A stretch of 64,000 nucleotides of DNA from an uncultured Faecalibacterium sp. (GCA_934503275.1 CAKSVD010000003.1:1-64000), one strand, 5' to 3'; positions 1 through 8,119 are shown, numbered from the stretch's first letter. The notes: generated by a model from the sequence alone, not told the origin. Made by a program: numbers and translations.

Positions 1-2
1 AA

Positions 3-76
<74 letters not shown>

Positions 77-243
77 ACGTTGTTATCCCAATGGGTTCCA
101 TTATGGCGGCAGCACTGTGTCGGCACAGGCTGCGAGTGAAATAATACCATACCCATCGCATTCTGTCAAGGAAAATCTGAAAAAAGTTTCAACTTTTTTG
201 CGCTGCAGGAAATAACGGACGCTCCGGTGCACACAAAACGACC

Positions 244-780
244 TTATAGCAGCCACATTCCGGCGGCACCCAGCGCAAAGCCCAGCGCAAAGCCGCACAC
301 CACGTCCCGCACATGATGCACCCCCGTGAGCACCCGCAGACAGCAGATGAGCAGGGCGATGCCCACCATCACGCAGCCTGCGGCAGGGTAGAAATACAAC
401 CACACCGCCGCCAGCACGGCGGCGCTCAGCGCGTGGCGGGAGGGCATGGAGTGCCCGCGGCTCTCCTTTGCCACCAGCGGGGTAAAGCCGGGCTGCTCGT
501 AGGGGCGGGGAAAGTGCAGCCGGCTGCGCAGCAGCGTGCCACCCCAGAACACCAGCCCCGGCACAAAGACGGAGCGGGCGATGAGCACCATAAAGTCCAG
601 TGCGGCCTGCTTCTGGGTAAGGAACAGCCGCGAGAGCCGGACGTTCAGCAGGCACAGCAGCACCGGGTAGCACAGAAAAGGCACCAGCGGCAGCCACCGG
701 TCCAGAAAAACGACCAGACGCTTTACGGCCGGGTGGGCGTTGAACCAGTGATAGATCGGCTTATACTGTTCGACGGTCAA
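244..780 (-). CDS. PAP2-family membrane phosphatase
   Basis: This 178-residue protein has four or five hydrophobic segments and the three-part phosphatidic acid phosphatase signature: an FPRPY segment near residues 90-94, SMPSRHALSA at 111-120 and RVLTGVHHVRD at 149-159. The family removes phosphate from lipid phosphates such as undecaprenyl pyrophosphate or phosphatidic acid at the membrane. The usual PSGH motif reads PSRH here, an atypical substitution beside the catalytic histidine. The start is TTG at 780, chosen because a strong AGGAGGTGA lies six bases upstream. It follows the DUF1643 gene on the same strand after 28 bases, so the two may be co-transcribed. The exact substrate cannot be read from the sequence. 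Confidence 0.85.
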   Translation of the reverse strand: MTVEQYKPIYHWFNAHPAVKRLVVFLDRWLPLVPFLCYPVLLCLLNVRLSRLFLTQKQAALDFMVLIARSVFVPGLVFWGGTLLRSRLHFPRPYEQPGFTPLVAKESRGHSMPSRHALSAAVLAAVWLYFYPAAGCVMVGIALLICCLRVLTGVHHVRDVVCGFALGFALGAAGMWLL

Positions 781-808
781 AGCAGGTCACCTCCTGTCGG
801 GTCGGACA

Positions 809-1372
809 TCAGAAGCAGGTGTCCAGATAATTTTCCACATCAAAGGGCTCCGGGGTGGAATCCTTGCGCAGGTACAGCGGGTGGTGCGGGTGTCCCTTTT
901 TGCTGCGTTTGCCAAAGGTAACCCACGGGATCTCCCGCTCCCGCGTCAGGACCACCATCTCCCGCATCAGGCCGGGCAGGTAGTCCCGCTTTTCGATCAG
1001 GGTGCCCCATGCCGCCCACATGGTAGGCTCGGTCTGCGCCAGCACAGCCTGCAGCCAGCGCAGGTTTTCATCGCACAGGGCGCGGTCGGGGGTCTTATCC
1101 ATATCGTTAGGGTCGGTGGCGCGCTGAGGGTAGACGTTGAACATGATCCAGCTGTCAAAGCCGTTGGCGGCGGCCAGCCGCTCAACGCTTTTTAAGGTGG
1201 GGTCCAGCGCGCCGGGCTGTGCGGTGCTGGGGTTGATGCCGATGCACACCAGCGGGTGCTTGCCCACACGCCCCAGAACATAACGGTAGTTTTGGTAGGT
1301 GTGGGGCTCGTAATACCATACGCCGCCGGCGTATTCGCCCGCCTCGAGCACGGGCAGAGAAACGGTCTGCAT
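809..1372 (-). CDS. DUF1643 domain protein
   Basis: The 187-residue protein carries the features I associate with DUF1643: CIGINPSTA near residue 43, FNVYPQRATDP near 78 and a C-terminal GHPHHPLYL. The family is uncharacterised; it is found in bacteria and phages and no reaction is established. A longer open frame continues upstream to 2044, but the real start is ATG at 1372: AGGAG sits nine bases before it and the upstream extension overlaps the divergent gene at 1544. It is transcribed divergently from the ParB/BMP-type gene and ends 28 bases before the PAP2 gene. Confidence 0.85.
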   Translation of the reverse strand: MQTVSLPVLEAGEYAGGVWYYEPHTYQNYRYVLGRVGKHPLVCIGINPSTAQPGALDPTLKSVERLAAANGFDSWIMFNVYPQRATDPNDMDKTPDRALCDENLRWLQAVLAQTEPTMWAAWGTLIEKRDYLPGLMREMVVLTREREIPWVTFGKRSKKGHPHHPLYLRKDSTPEPFDVENYLDTCF

Positions 1373-1476
1373 GATAGTAAACTCCTGTCGGTTTGGAATA
1401 TCATTCTTATCGTACCTGAAACCTCCGGGAAAATCAACCGTTTTAGCCCCAAAATACTGCCTTATTTCTGTTTTTG

Positions 1477-1485
1477 TGGTATACT
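1477..1485 (+). promoter_or_regulatory. Extended -10 promoter candidate for the ParB/BMP-type gene
   Basis: TGG followed by TATACT gives an extended -10 element 58 bases before the ATG at 1544, inside the 171-base divergent intergenic region. No good -35 hexamer sits 17 bases upstream, which is tolerated by extended -10 promoters. Inferred only from sequence. Confidence 0.4.
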
Positions 1486-1543
1486 GAAGGTGTTCCGGTG
1501 CGGCAGGGGGACTGCGGCACCCTAGATAAAAAAAGGAGTTCTT

Positions 1544-3475
1544 ATGCTGGAAGATTATAAAAGTGCACTGCGTGCAGGGCAGCGCGCCTATCGTGCCCGC
1601 ATAGCCCGTGGACAGTCGCCCTATCTGGCCGTGCTGGACGATGTGCTCAAGGGCGTGGATATCGTGGCACAGGAGCCGCTGGGTCTGGTGGAGATCCCGT
1701 CGGACAGCCTTGTAGGCACCAAGACCAGCGGACGGCACACCGCCTTTTCGTATGATTTTATGCCTCTGCTGGAGCCGGACACCGAGTTTGCCGCCAAGTG
1801 GTCGAACCTGTGCGACGCGCATCTGGAAGAGGGCATCCATACCCCCATCATTGCCTTTGAGTACATGAACCAGTTCTATGTGCAGGAGGGCAACAAGCGG
1901 GTCTCGGTGCTCAAGTATTACGGCGCCGTCAAGATCCCGGGCACGGTCACCCGGCTCATCCCCGCCCGCACTGATGACCTTGAGAATAAGATCTACTACG
2001 AGTTTCTGGATTTCTATAAGCTGTCCAAGGTGAACTATGTGCATTTTTCCAAGCTGGGCGGCTATAGCAAACTGCAGACGCTGGTATGCAAGGCCAGCGG
2101 CGAGGCATGGTCAGAGGATGACCGGCTGAACTTTGCCGCCTTTTACACCATGTTCCACCAGCAGTTTGAGGCTTTGGGCGGCGGGTCCATGGGGTTGACC
2201 ACCGGCGATGCGCTGCTGGTGTACCTGTCGGTGTACCGCTACTCCGACACCTACGACGCCACCCCGACACAGGTGCGGCAGAACCTGGAAAAGCTGTGGA
2301 ACGAGGTGAAGGTGCTCACCGAACCCCACGGCGTGGAGCTTTCGCTGGAACCGCCCAAGAGCCCCGCAGAGCCGCTGCTGTCCAAGCTGAATATCTTCAG
2401 CCCCAGCAAGCAGCCCAGCGAACTGCGGGTGGCATTTATCCACGAGTACAACGCCAAGATCAGCGCATGGGTGCGTGCGCATGACGAGGGGCGCGACGCG
2501 CTGGCCAAGGTCTTCCCGGACAAGGTGTATATCAGCTGCTACGAGGATGTGAACCCGGAGGTGGACGCGGAGCAGGTGCTGGAGGAAGTAGCCCACAACA
2601 ATGCGGACGTGGTGTTCACCACCAGTGTACGGATGTACAATGCCTGCCTGAAGGTGGCGGCGCAGCACCCCAAGACCCGCATCCTGAACTGCTCGCTGAA
2701 CGCGCCGCACCCGCTGGTGCGCACCTACTACCCCCGCACCTATGAGGTGACCTATCTGCTGGGTATGCTGGCCGGCATCATGACCAAGACCGGGCACATC
2801 GGCTATGTGGCGGCAAACCCCGTGTACGGCGTGCCCGCTGCGATCAACGCCTTTGCACAGGGCTTAAAGAGCGTGCGCCCGGCAGGCCGTATCTGGCTGC
2901 GCTGGGCCTGCCAGCCCGATACCGCCCATCCGCTGGATTTTGCCGACTGCCCGGAGATCGACATGGTCTACGCCCGGGACAGCCGAGAGCCTGCCAACAC
3001 CAACCGGGACTACGGCCTGTGCCGCAAACTGCCGGACGGCAGCCTGCAGCCGCTGGGGCTGCCGATCTGGCGGTGGGATACCTTCTATGTGCAGATCGTG
3101 CGCTCCATTTTTGACGGCAGCTGGGATAGCGTAGCCACCACCCGTGCAGTGAACTACTGGTGGGGTCTGCGCAGCGGCGCAGAGGATCTGGAGTATCAGG
3201 AAGCACTGCCCAGCGGTACGCGGCAGCTGCTGGATCTGCTGGAAACGCTGCAGGGCTCGGACAATGTGCACATCTTCCCGGAAAAGCTGTATGATAACGA
3301 GGACAACCTGCACTCCCCGGAGAATAGAGTTTATAGCCCCAAGGAGCTGATGGAGATGGATTGGCTGGATGCCTGTGTACACGGCAAGCTGCCCCATTAC
3401 GATGAACTGGACGTAAAGACCCGTACTGTGCTGGCCATCAATGGACTGGACAACGTGAAGGGTCTGGAGAAATGA
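1544..3475 (+). CDS. BMP-family substrate-binding domain fused to ParB-like N-terminal domain
   Basis: This 643-residue protein has an N-terminal half resembling a ParB-like nuclease fold (EGNKRVSVLKYYGAVKIPGT around residues 112-131). The C-terminal half from about residue 295 resembles the BMP/Med periplasmic-binding family, with GHIGYVAANPVYGVPAAINA around 415. BMP proteins normally bind nucleosides for ABC import, but this one has no signal peptide or lipobox and no permease or ATPase gene nearby, so it is probably cytoplasmic and may sense a ligand rather than transport it. The start follows AAAGGAG by five bases. The metallophosphoesterase gene starts 21 bases after the stop, suggesting one transcript. 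Confidence 0.75.
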   Translation: MLEDYKSALRAGQRAYRARIARGQSPYLAVLDDVLKGVDIVAQEPLGLVEIPSDSLVGTKTSGRHTAFSYDFMPLLEPDTEFAAKWSNLCDAHLEEGIHTPIIAFEYMNQFYVQEGNKRVSVLKYYGAVKIPGTVTRLIPARTDDLENKIYYEFLDFYKLSKVNYVHFSKLGGYSKLQTLVCKASGEAWSEDDRLNFAAFYTMFHQQFEALGGGSMGLTTGDALLVYLSVYRYSDTYDATPTQVRQNLEKLWNEVKVLTEPHGVELSLEPPKSPAEPLLSKLNIFSPSKQPSELRVAFIHEYNAKISAWVRAHDEGRDALAKVFPDKVYISCYEDVNPEVDAEQVLEEVAHNNADVVFTTSVRMYNACLKVAAQHPKTRILNCSLNAPHPLVRTYYPRTYEVTYLLGMLAGIMTKTGHIGYVAANPVYGVPAAINAFAQGLKSVRPAGRIWLRWACQPDTAHPLDFADCPEIDMVYARDSREPANTNRDYGLCRKLPDGSLQPLGLPIWRWDTFYVQIVRSIFDGSWDSVATTRAVNYWWGLRSGAEDLEYQEALPSGTRQLLDLLETLQGSDNVHIFPEKLYDNEDNLHSPENRVYSPKELMEMDWLDACVHGKLPHYDELDVKTRTVLAINGLDNVKGLEK

Positions 3476-3496
3476 ACCGGCCTGACCGGAAACAGA

Positions 3497-4162
3497 ATGG
3501 AGCATACGAACGTGAAAATTCTTGCCATCTCAGATGTCCCGTCCAAGGCGCTGTGGGACTATGACACCCGTGCCCGGCTGGAGGGCATCGACCTGATCCT
3601 CTCCTGCGGGGATCTGCCCAAGAAATATCTGGAATATCTCACAAATTTTACTGCCGCGCCCATCCTGTATGTGCACGGCAACCACGACGGCAGCTATCAG
3701 ACCCAAGGCGAGCCCGGCGGCTGCATCTGCGTGGACGATCAGGTGTACATATGGAAGGGGCTGCGCATCATGGGGCTGGGGGGCTGTCAGCGCTATAATA
3801 AAGAGGACACCTACCAGTACACCGAGAAGGCCATGCGCCGCCGTGTGCACAAGCTGAAGCATCAGGCACACAAAAAAGGGGGCATCGACCTGCTGCTGAC
3901 CCATGCCCCGGCCAAGGGGCTGAACGATGGGGACGACCGTGCCCACATGGGCTTTGAGTGCTTCAACGAGATTCTGGATGAGTACCAGCCTAAGTGGTTC
4001 ATCCACGGGCACATACACCTGAATTATGATGCAAAGCTGCCCCGGGTATGCACCCGCGGCAACACTACCGTTATCAACGCCACCGAGCGCTATACGTTCG
4101 AGATCCCAGACCCGGACCCGGCCGAGGAACGCAAGACTCTCTGGCGGATGCTGGGGTTCTGA
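3497..4162 (+). CDS. Calcineurin-like metallophosphoesterase
   Basis: The 221-residue protein shows the metallophosphoesterase metal-ligand blocks in order: ISD near residue 11 (the usual second His of the DxH block is not visible), CGDLP near 37, GNHDG near 58, LTHAPAKG near 133 and HGHIHLN near 163. Members hydrolyse phosphodiesters or phosphomonoesters with two metal ions; the substrate cannot be assigned. There is no signal peptide, so a cytosolic location is expected. It lies 21 bases downstream of the ParB/BMP-type gene and just before a strong terminator, so it is the last gene of that transcript. Confidence 0.85.
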   Translation: MEHTNVKILAISDVPSKALWDYDTRARLEGIDLILSCGDLPKKYLEYLTNFTAAPILYVHGNHDGSYQTQGEPGGCICVDDQVYIWKGLRIMGLGGCQRYNKEDTYQYTEKAMRRRVHKLKHQAHKKGGIDLLLTHAPAKGLNDGDDRAHMGFECFNEILDEYQPKWFIHGHIHLNYDAKLPRVCTRGNTTVINATERYTFEIPDPDPAEERKTLWRMLGF

Positions 4163-4170
4163 TGCAGTAA

Positions 4171-4206
4171 AAAAAGACACCGCACAGTTGTGCGGTGTCT
4201 TTTTTT
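4171..4206. terminator. Bidirectional intrinsic terminator
   Basis: An 11-bp perfect stem (AGACACCGCAC/GTGCGGTGTCT) with a four-base loop has an A-run before it and a T-run after it. It can stop transcription from the metallophosphoesterase on the plus strand and from the convergent small gene at 4272-4562 on the minus strand. Confidence 0.9.
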
Positions 4207-4271
4207 GATGGAGCCTTATGCGGGAATGGCGGGCGCGACAGCAGTGCGGTGCTGCCTGCGTCCTGTAAAAA

Positions 4272-4562
4272 TTACAGTTCCAGCTTGCCGGAGAACTTGT
4301 TGATGACGTAGTAGGCTGCGCCCTCCTCGGGCTTGACGTATACCTTGCAGGACTGCACACCGACCTTGTGGGTGGTGCGGTAGTCTGCCTTGGCGCGGTC
4401 GATGATGTCGGTGATGTTGTACTGCTCACCGCCCATCTCCACATACAACTCGGGTGCCAGCGGCGGGCGGCCGCGGCGGGCGGGAGCCTTGGCGGATTTG
4501 CGGGTCTTGCCCTCGGCAGCCGGAGCTTCGGCTGCGGGAGCGGAAACTTTCTTTTCAGGCAT
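4272..4562 (-). CDS. Small conserved protein, DUF6465-like
   Basis: The 96-residue protein has an Ala/Pro/Lys-rich basic N-terminal tail with an AT-hook-like ARRGRPPL segment near residues 28-35. A compact domain follows (YVEMGGEQYNI to VINKFSGKLEL). I associate this C-terminal block with the DUF6465 family of Clostridia, whose function is unknown; the basic tail could bind nucleic acid. The ATG at 4562 is preceded by GAAGGAAGG. Transcription is convergent with the metallophosphoesterase and ends at the shared terminator. Confidence 0.75.
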   Translation of the reverse strand: MPEKKVSAPAAEAPAAEGKTRKSAKAPARRGRPPLAPELYVEMGGEQYNITDIIDRAKADYRTTHKVGVQSCKVYVKPEEGAAYYVINKFSGKLEL

Positions 4563-4727
4563 GATGCATAACCTTCCTTCTGTATTTGATCATGGTGCAG
4601 CGGGGGCTGCGTCGGCGGACTCCAATAATCTATCGTAAGGCAGAAGCAGTGCGGAAAGCACAGACCCAACTGCCCCATACGAACCGGTACGAAACTATTT
4701 GCGTAAAGAAGTTAAACCCATAATTAT

Positions 4728-4756
4728 ATAATAAGTTTTTAAAATTCGTTTGTAAA
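4728..4756 (-). promoter_or_regulatory. Promoter candidate for the DUF6465-like gene
   Basis: On the minus strand TTTACA (4756-4751) and TATTAT (4733-4728) are separated by 17 bases in an AT-rich stretch upstream of the small gene. This implies a leader of about 160 bases. The rest of 4563-4990 shows no convincing gene. Confidence 0.5.
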
Positions 4757-4990
4757 GTCTTTTTTGTAAAAAACATTGTAAAAGCGGTAAGAAACGGCAG
4801 AATAAATGGTCGGAACCGCATTTCGGCGCTTTTTCCGGGCCAGAGTACGCCTTTTCGGCAAAACAGACAGTCCTTCCCGGAAAAGCTGGGCAGCACTGCA
4901 GCCACAAATACAGCGGGCAAAAACGCCCCTCTGCGGGAGTGGAATAAGGTGGAATGGAACTGTCGGCACACGCAGGGGACACAGCAAATA

Positions 4991-5039
4991 AAAAGCAGAA
5001 GCTGCCGCACCGCATTTTTGTGCGGCAGCTTCTGCTTTT
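4991..5039. terminator. Long perfect hairpin, probable bidirectional terminator
   Basis: A 20-bp perfect stem with a 9-base T-rich loop begins with AAAAGCAGAA and ends with TTCTGCTTTT, so each strand has a short U-run. It sits in a gene-free stretch and can act as a terminator for the minus-strand transcript arriving from the tRNA-Leu side. Confidence 0.6.
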
Positions 5040-5092
5040 CGGTTTTAATGTGTACCCCCAATCCGTTGTGTTCTTTGTCAGAGATTCGGTCT

Positions 5093-5321
5093 GTGCTGTT
5101 CGACCCGCGCACACGCCGCAGATAAAAAAGGAACTCCCCAGACGAGCTAGGGGAGGTTACCGGTGGTGGGGGTCTCCCGCGCACTGAGCGACAGCCCGCA
5201 GGGCTGATCGCTCGCCCTGCAAGGCAGGGCCGTGCTGTTCGACCCGCGCACACGCCGCAGATAAAAAGAAAACTCCCCCAGACAAGCTGGGGGAGTTTCT
5301 TTTTATGCCGGTGGTGGGGGT
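5093..5321. repeat. Imperfect tandem copies of tRNA-Leu 3' end plus terminator
   Basis: Two diverged copies, 5093-5174 and 5232-5321, share CTGTTCGACCCGCGCACACG, then an AACTCCCC-type hairpin, then the CCGGTGGTGGGGGTC of a tRNA acceptor and T-arm. The second copy continues into a longer tRNA-Leu fragment; the first stops after the T-stem. Between them is a GC-rich spacer with short inverted repeats. This looks like the scar of an earlier integration or duplication at the same tRNA. Confidence 0.7.
5270..5304 (-). terminator. Intrinsic terminator downstream of tRNA-Leu fragment
   Basis: The stem AACTCCCCCA/TGGGGGAGTT with a 7-base loop is followed on both strands by A/T-rich tails. It lies directly 3' of the minus-strand tRNA-Leu fragment and would be the original tRNA terminator. 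Confidence 0.75.
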
Positions 5322-5359
5322 CGAACCCACACGTGTTATTAGCACAAGGGATTTTGAGT
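5306..5359 (-). other. Probable ICE attachment site: 3' fragment of tRNA-Leu(CAA)
   Basis: On the minus strand this stretch contains the anticodon loop CTCAAAA and the 3' half of its stem. After these come a class II long variable arm (GTG...CAC), a T-arm (GTGGG-TTCGACC-CCCAC), the acceptor 3' strand CACCGGC and discriminator A. The 5' half of a tRNA-Leu is missing: sequence upstream of the anticodon loop cannot pair. Such a break at the anticodon is typical of an att core left when an element integrates at a tRNA 3' end. A reconstituted tRNA-Leu should lie at the other end of the element; it is not in this window. Confidence 0.75.
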
Positions 5360-5375
5360 TTTCGGGAGGGTTTTC

Positions 5376-5414
5376 CATTTGGTGTCATCTGGTGATCTTT
5401 AAGGTCATCTGGTG
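5376..5414 (+). repeat. Three phased CATYTGGTG repeats beside the att site
   Basis: CATTTGGTG (5376), CATCTGGTG (5386) and CATCTGGTG (5406) begin 10 and 20 bases apart, that is on one face of the helix, starting 17 bases inside the att fragment. Direct repeats in this position are typical arm-type binding sites for a tyrosine integrase or its excisionase. CGATTTTTCG also occurs twice further in, before the HTH gene. Confidence 0.5.
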
Positions 5415-5604
5415 CCCGACTTTAAAGCGGAAAAACAACAGCACATCGAATGAATTTTTGATAAATCTACGATTTTTCGTTACGTTTTCTCTCAGCTCCG
5501 ATTTTTCGATTTGGAAGGCAAAAAAGGAAATTGGAGGGATATTTAGGAGGGATGCAGGGCAAAACGCTCCTCTGCTTAGGCACAAAACGAAAGGAAAGTC
5601 AAGG

Positions 5605-5820
5605 ATGATGAACAAATTTCAAGCCAGAAAATTTTACAGGAAAATGTTTGCAAACTATCCCGATGTTCTTACCGTGGAGGATGCAACAAATCTCTTGGGC
5701 TTCAAAAGCCAGACTGGCGTGATACGGCGCATCCATCAGAACCGTATCCGGTACCTGAAGGTCGGCAGAAATTTTATGATCCCCAAAGAATATCTCATAG
5801 ATTATCTTTTGAGCGATTGA
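5605..5820 (+). CDS. Helix-turn-helix/excisionase-like DNA-binding protein
   Basis: The 71-residue protein contains a MerR/Xis-type winged HTH: VEDATNLLGFKSQTGVIRRI, then YLKVGRNFMIPKEYLIDYLL. Proteins of this size next to an att site usually act as excisionases or as regulators of integrase. The ATG at 5605 follows AAGGAAAG by six bases; a second ATG at 5608 is equally possible. The longer open frame back to 5305 crosses the att site and is not coding. A terminator follows 28 bases after the stop, so it is a single-gene transcript. Confidence 0.75.
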   Translation: MMNKFQARKFYRKMFANYPDVLTVEDATNLLGFKSQTGVIRRIHQNRIRYLKVGRNFMIPKEYLIDYLLSD

Positions 5821-5847
5821 TTCCATACCGGCTATATTATATTACAT

Positions 5848-5896
5848 AGCGCACTGCTTTTTCAATGTCAAGGAGCTGTGCGCTTTTATTTTTTTA
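5848..5896 (+). terminator. Intrinsic terminator after the HTH gene
   Basis: AGCGCAC (5848-5854) pairs with GTGCGCT (5878-5884) and is followed by TTTATTTTTTT. It separates the HTH gene from the RepA remnant. Confidence 0.7.
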
Positions 5897-5912
5897 GATG
5901 GGAGGTCAAGTT

Positions 5913-6441
5913 TTGAACAGCAGTAAGAACAGGAAGTTGAAAAAACAGCATGATCCTTAATTTTTTCTACGGACAAGCCGGAGAGCTGTTTTCGTTCTAC
6001 CGCATTCCGAAAGCTCTTTTTCAGGAGCCACGGTTCCAGAGTCTGTCAACCGATGCCAAAACGCTGTACGGCATCCTGCTGGACCGCATGAGCCTATCCG
6101 TGAAAAACGGCTGGCTGGACGAGCAGAACCGGGTGTTCATTATCTTCACGATAGAGGATGTCAAGAGGGCGTTGTGTTGCGCAGACAACAAAGCAACCAA
6201 GTTGCTCCGGGAACTTGAAAAGTTTGGTTTGATTGAACGAAAACGCAGAGGTCTGGGAAAGCCAAGTTTGGTGTATGTGAAGAACTTTTCAGCAGAATCG
6301 TCAAAGGAGAGTGTCAAGAATCGTGATAATGACGATTCTTGTGGCTTCAAAAACGCAAGTCAAGACCCTTCAAAATCACGATGTAATAAGACTAAAGACC
6401 TGCTAATAAAAGTCAAGTCCCAAAACAAGAAAATTCGCTAA
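5913..6441 (+). pseudogene. RepA replication initiator, N-terminal part (disrupted)
   Basis: The region from about 5950 encodes FFYGQAGELFSFYRIPKALF and a winged-helix domain ending LIERKRRGLGKPSLVYVKNF, the RepA_N-type replication initiator domain of conjugative elements. The natural start appears to be TTG at 5913, eight bases after GGGAGG, giving a Lys-rich leader. However, that frame stops at 5958-5960, and one extra T in the TTAATTTTTT stretch accounts for the shift. Translation from the ATG at 5950 has no ribosome site. The protein also lacks its C-terminal domain, which lies beyond an IS110 insertion at 8120-8557. Together these make the gene a likely pseudogene. Confidence 0.75.
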
Positions 6442-6456
6442 CCGACCGCTGCCCAT

Positions 6457-6571
6457 GACAAACAGTATTCAAATGCTGGTCAAAACACAGCGAGGGCGAC
6501 GGAGGGGATAGCAAAGCAAGCCCAGCCAGCCCTCGCAAAATCAGGATAGCATTTGAATGCTTCGGTTTGTC
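6457..6571. repeat. Imperfect inverted repeat in the RepA-IS110 gap
   Basis: GACAAAC...TATTCAAATGCT (6457-6477) is mirrored by AGCATTTGAATGC..GTTTGTC (6548-6571) around a GC-rich core with further short repeats (GAGGGC, AGCAAAGCAAGC, CAGCCAGCCC). The span 6442-6655 has no gene. The structure could be a replication origin, transfer origin or iteron-like control region next to repA; I cannot tell which. Confidence 0.5.
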
Positions 6572-6655
6572 AAGGGTTCGCTGCGCCAGCTAAGCGGTTC
6601 TTTGAATTCAGCTCAGGCTCAAGAGGAAATTACGACCAAAAACAAATATCCATGC

Positions 6656-7861
6656 TTATTTTGAGTGTTTGGAGTCCATTACAGCTTTCACTCTAGCATA
6701 ATAGATTCGCAAGAACTTGTTGGCTGAAGCCATCATGTAAACTTTGTAGGGCTTTCCCTCAGAGCGCTTTTTGTTCATGAATTGAAAAACCGGCTCATCC
6801 TGAGGTTGTGTCTTCAAGATGACAGTCATAATCAGAAAGAGCGTCCTACGTAGAACAGCCGAACCCACTTTACTAATTCCGCTATCGTTGCCCACAATCT
6901 TGCCAGAATCATTTGGCTGCGGTTCAATTCCTGCAAATGCAATGAGTGATTTCTTGGATGAGAAACGACGGACATCTCCGATCTCAGCCATCAGTTGAGG
7001 ACCGAGAGAAGGGCCGACGCCGTACATTTCCATCACAGTATCAAATTCCGGAAGCTGTTGAGAAAGGCGAAGCATCTCCTGCTGGAATGCAGCCACGGAC
7101 TGAGATACGGCTTTCAGCTGAGCGACCTGTTGCTGAATAAGGAGTTTTGAGGTTGGGGATTTTGGAAGAGAAGCAGCATTGACTGCACAGGCATAGATCG
7201 TATCCGATTTTGAGCGAGTGAAATTATATCCGTGCTTCTGACACCACTTTAAATACTTTTTAGCAAAGGCATCAGAGGAAAGGCTTGAAACACACTCACT
7301 GTGCCAGAAGTCTCCAATGAAATCGACCCATTTTTCGCACCCGTTGCTCTTTGCGGGGCTTGAAAATAGCTTGTTTGCATCTGGAAAGGTCAGGTCAAGA
7401 GATGAGATCAGATTATTCTTCAGCATAGTACGAACTGCCACGGCTTGCTGGTACTGACGATAACAATTCTTCAAAGCCAGCCGGGTATCATCTTCGGGAA
7501 GATACTGTCGTAGCCGTGTCCACTTGTCGAGCGTATAGTTGGCGATTTTAACAGCGTCTTTTCTATCCGTTTTGACACGTCTTAAACTGTTGTTGTCATA
7601 GTCATGAATCAGAACAGGATTGACTACGGAAACGAATAAGCCCGCATCGTGTAAAACGAAAGCAACTGGTTTGTGGTAATTCCCGGTGGCTTCCATGACG
7701 ACACGGGTCTCTCCGTCCAAAGCTTTGAGCTTCCCAGCCAGATCGTTCAGGCTTTGGGCGGTATGTAAAACTTCAAAGGGTTCGAGTACTACTTCTCCAA
7801 AGGGGCGCATGACGCAAACCATGCTCTTTCCTTTGGAAACGTCAATGCCTACAGCGTTCAT
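6656..7861 (-). CDS. IS110-family transposase (DEDD/Transposase_20)
   Basis: The 401-residue protein starts MNAVGIDVSKGKS with the first catalytic Asp of the RuvC-like DEDD domain. VVMEATGNYHKP and LRRVKTDRKDAVKIA follow with the remaining acidic residues. The C-terminal Transposase_20 domain has YGVGPSLGPQLMAEIGDVRRF and the SGISKVGSAVLRR block containing the catalytic Ser. ATG at 7861 is chosen because GGAGG lies seven bases before it; the open frame extends further upstream to 8005 without a ribosome site. The gene is full length and probably active. Confidence 0.92.
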   Translation of the reverse strand: MNAVGIDVSKGKSMVCVMRPFGEVVLEPFEVLHTAQSLNDLAGKLKALDGETRVVMEATGNYHKPVAFVLHDAGLFVSVVNPVLIHDYDNNSLRRVKTDRKDAVKIANYTLDKWTRLRQYLPEDDTRLALKNCYRQYQQAVAVRTMLKNNLISSLDLTFPDANKLFSSPAKSNGCEKWVDFIGDFWHSECVSSLSSDAFAKKYLKWCQKHGYNFTRSKSDTIYACAVNAASLPKSPTSKLLIQQQVAQLKAVSQSVAAFQQEMLRLSQQLPEFDTVMEMYGVGPSLGPQLMAEIGDVRRFSSKKSLIAFAGIEPQPNDSGKIVGNDSGISKVGSAVLRRTLFLIMTVILKTQPQDEPVFQFMNKKRSEGKPYKVYMMASANKFLRIYYARVKAVMDSKHSK

Positions 7862-8070
7862 AACGGTTCCTCCATTACTTTGTATTTGCAACCGGAATCC
7901 ATCTTTTACTCGTTGCCGATTCAATCTATTGGGTGACACGAACGCTCCGCTTGGCGGGTGGCTCAACCTGCTTAAAACGAATGCTACAACAAGAGAGATG
8001 GTCAACTGTCTTTAGAACGGGCGTAGAAGCCCAGAGAATGATGCGTTAGCCGATTACTCTCTTATTGTAG
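7862..8070 (-). ncRNA. Candidate IS110 bridge RNA region
   Basis: IS110 transposases are guided by a bridge RNA encoded in the noncoding end of the element, normally upstream of the transposase. The gene-free stretch upstream of this transposase is about the right length. I did not fold it and cannot mark the target-binding and donor-binding loops, so the call rests on family knowledge and position. Confidence 0.35.
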
Positions 8071-8119
8071 CTTAGGTACGAGTTGGAATGGAATATGGCT
8101 GGCTGCCATATCCGGTTCC

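Larger units (their letters stand above)
6640..8100 (-). mobile_element. IS110-family insertion sequence in repA (ends approximate)
   Basis: One DEDD/serine-type transposase gene with about 240 bases of upstream noncoding sequence lies between the N-terminal and C-terminal halves of RepA. IS110 elements have no classic terminal inverted repeats and make no clear target duplication, so the exact ends cannot be read here; the limits given are estimates from gene homology on each side. Confidence 0.7.

Noticed and set aside
3530-4678. 382-codon minus-strand frame covering the metallophosphoesterase and the DUF6465-like gene
   Set aside because: It crosses a bidirectional terminator and is out of frame with the small gene that has a clear ribosome site.
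5306-5359. Called as a functional tRNA-Leu gene
   Set aside because: Only the 3' half is present; upstream bases cannot form the anticodon, D or acceptor stems.
4630-5388. 252-codon minus-strand frame in the region before the att site
   Set aside because: It runs through two terminator hairpins and the duplicated tRNA fragments; composition and translation are not protein-like.
5305-5604. Upstream extension of the HTH gene frame
   Set aside because: It crosses the tRNA-Leu att fragment and arm repeats; a ribosome site supports the start at 5605.
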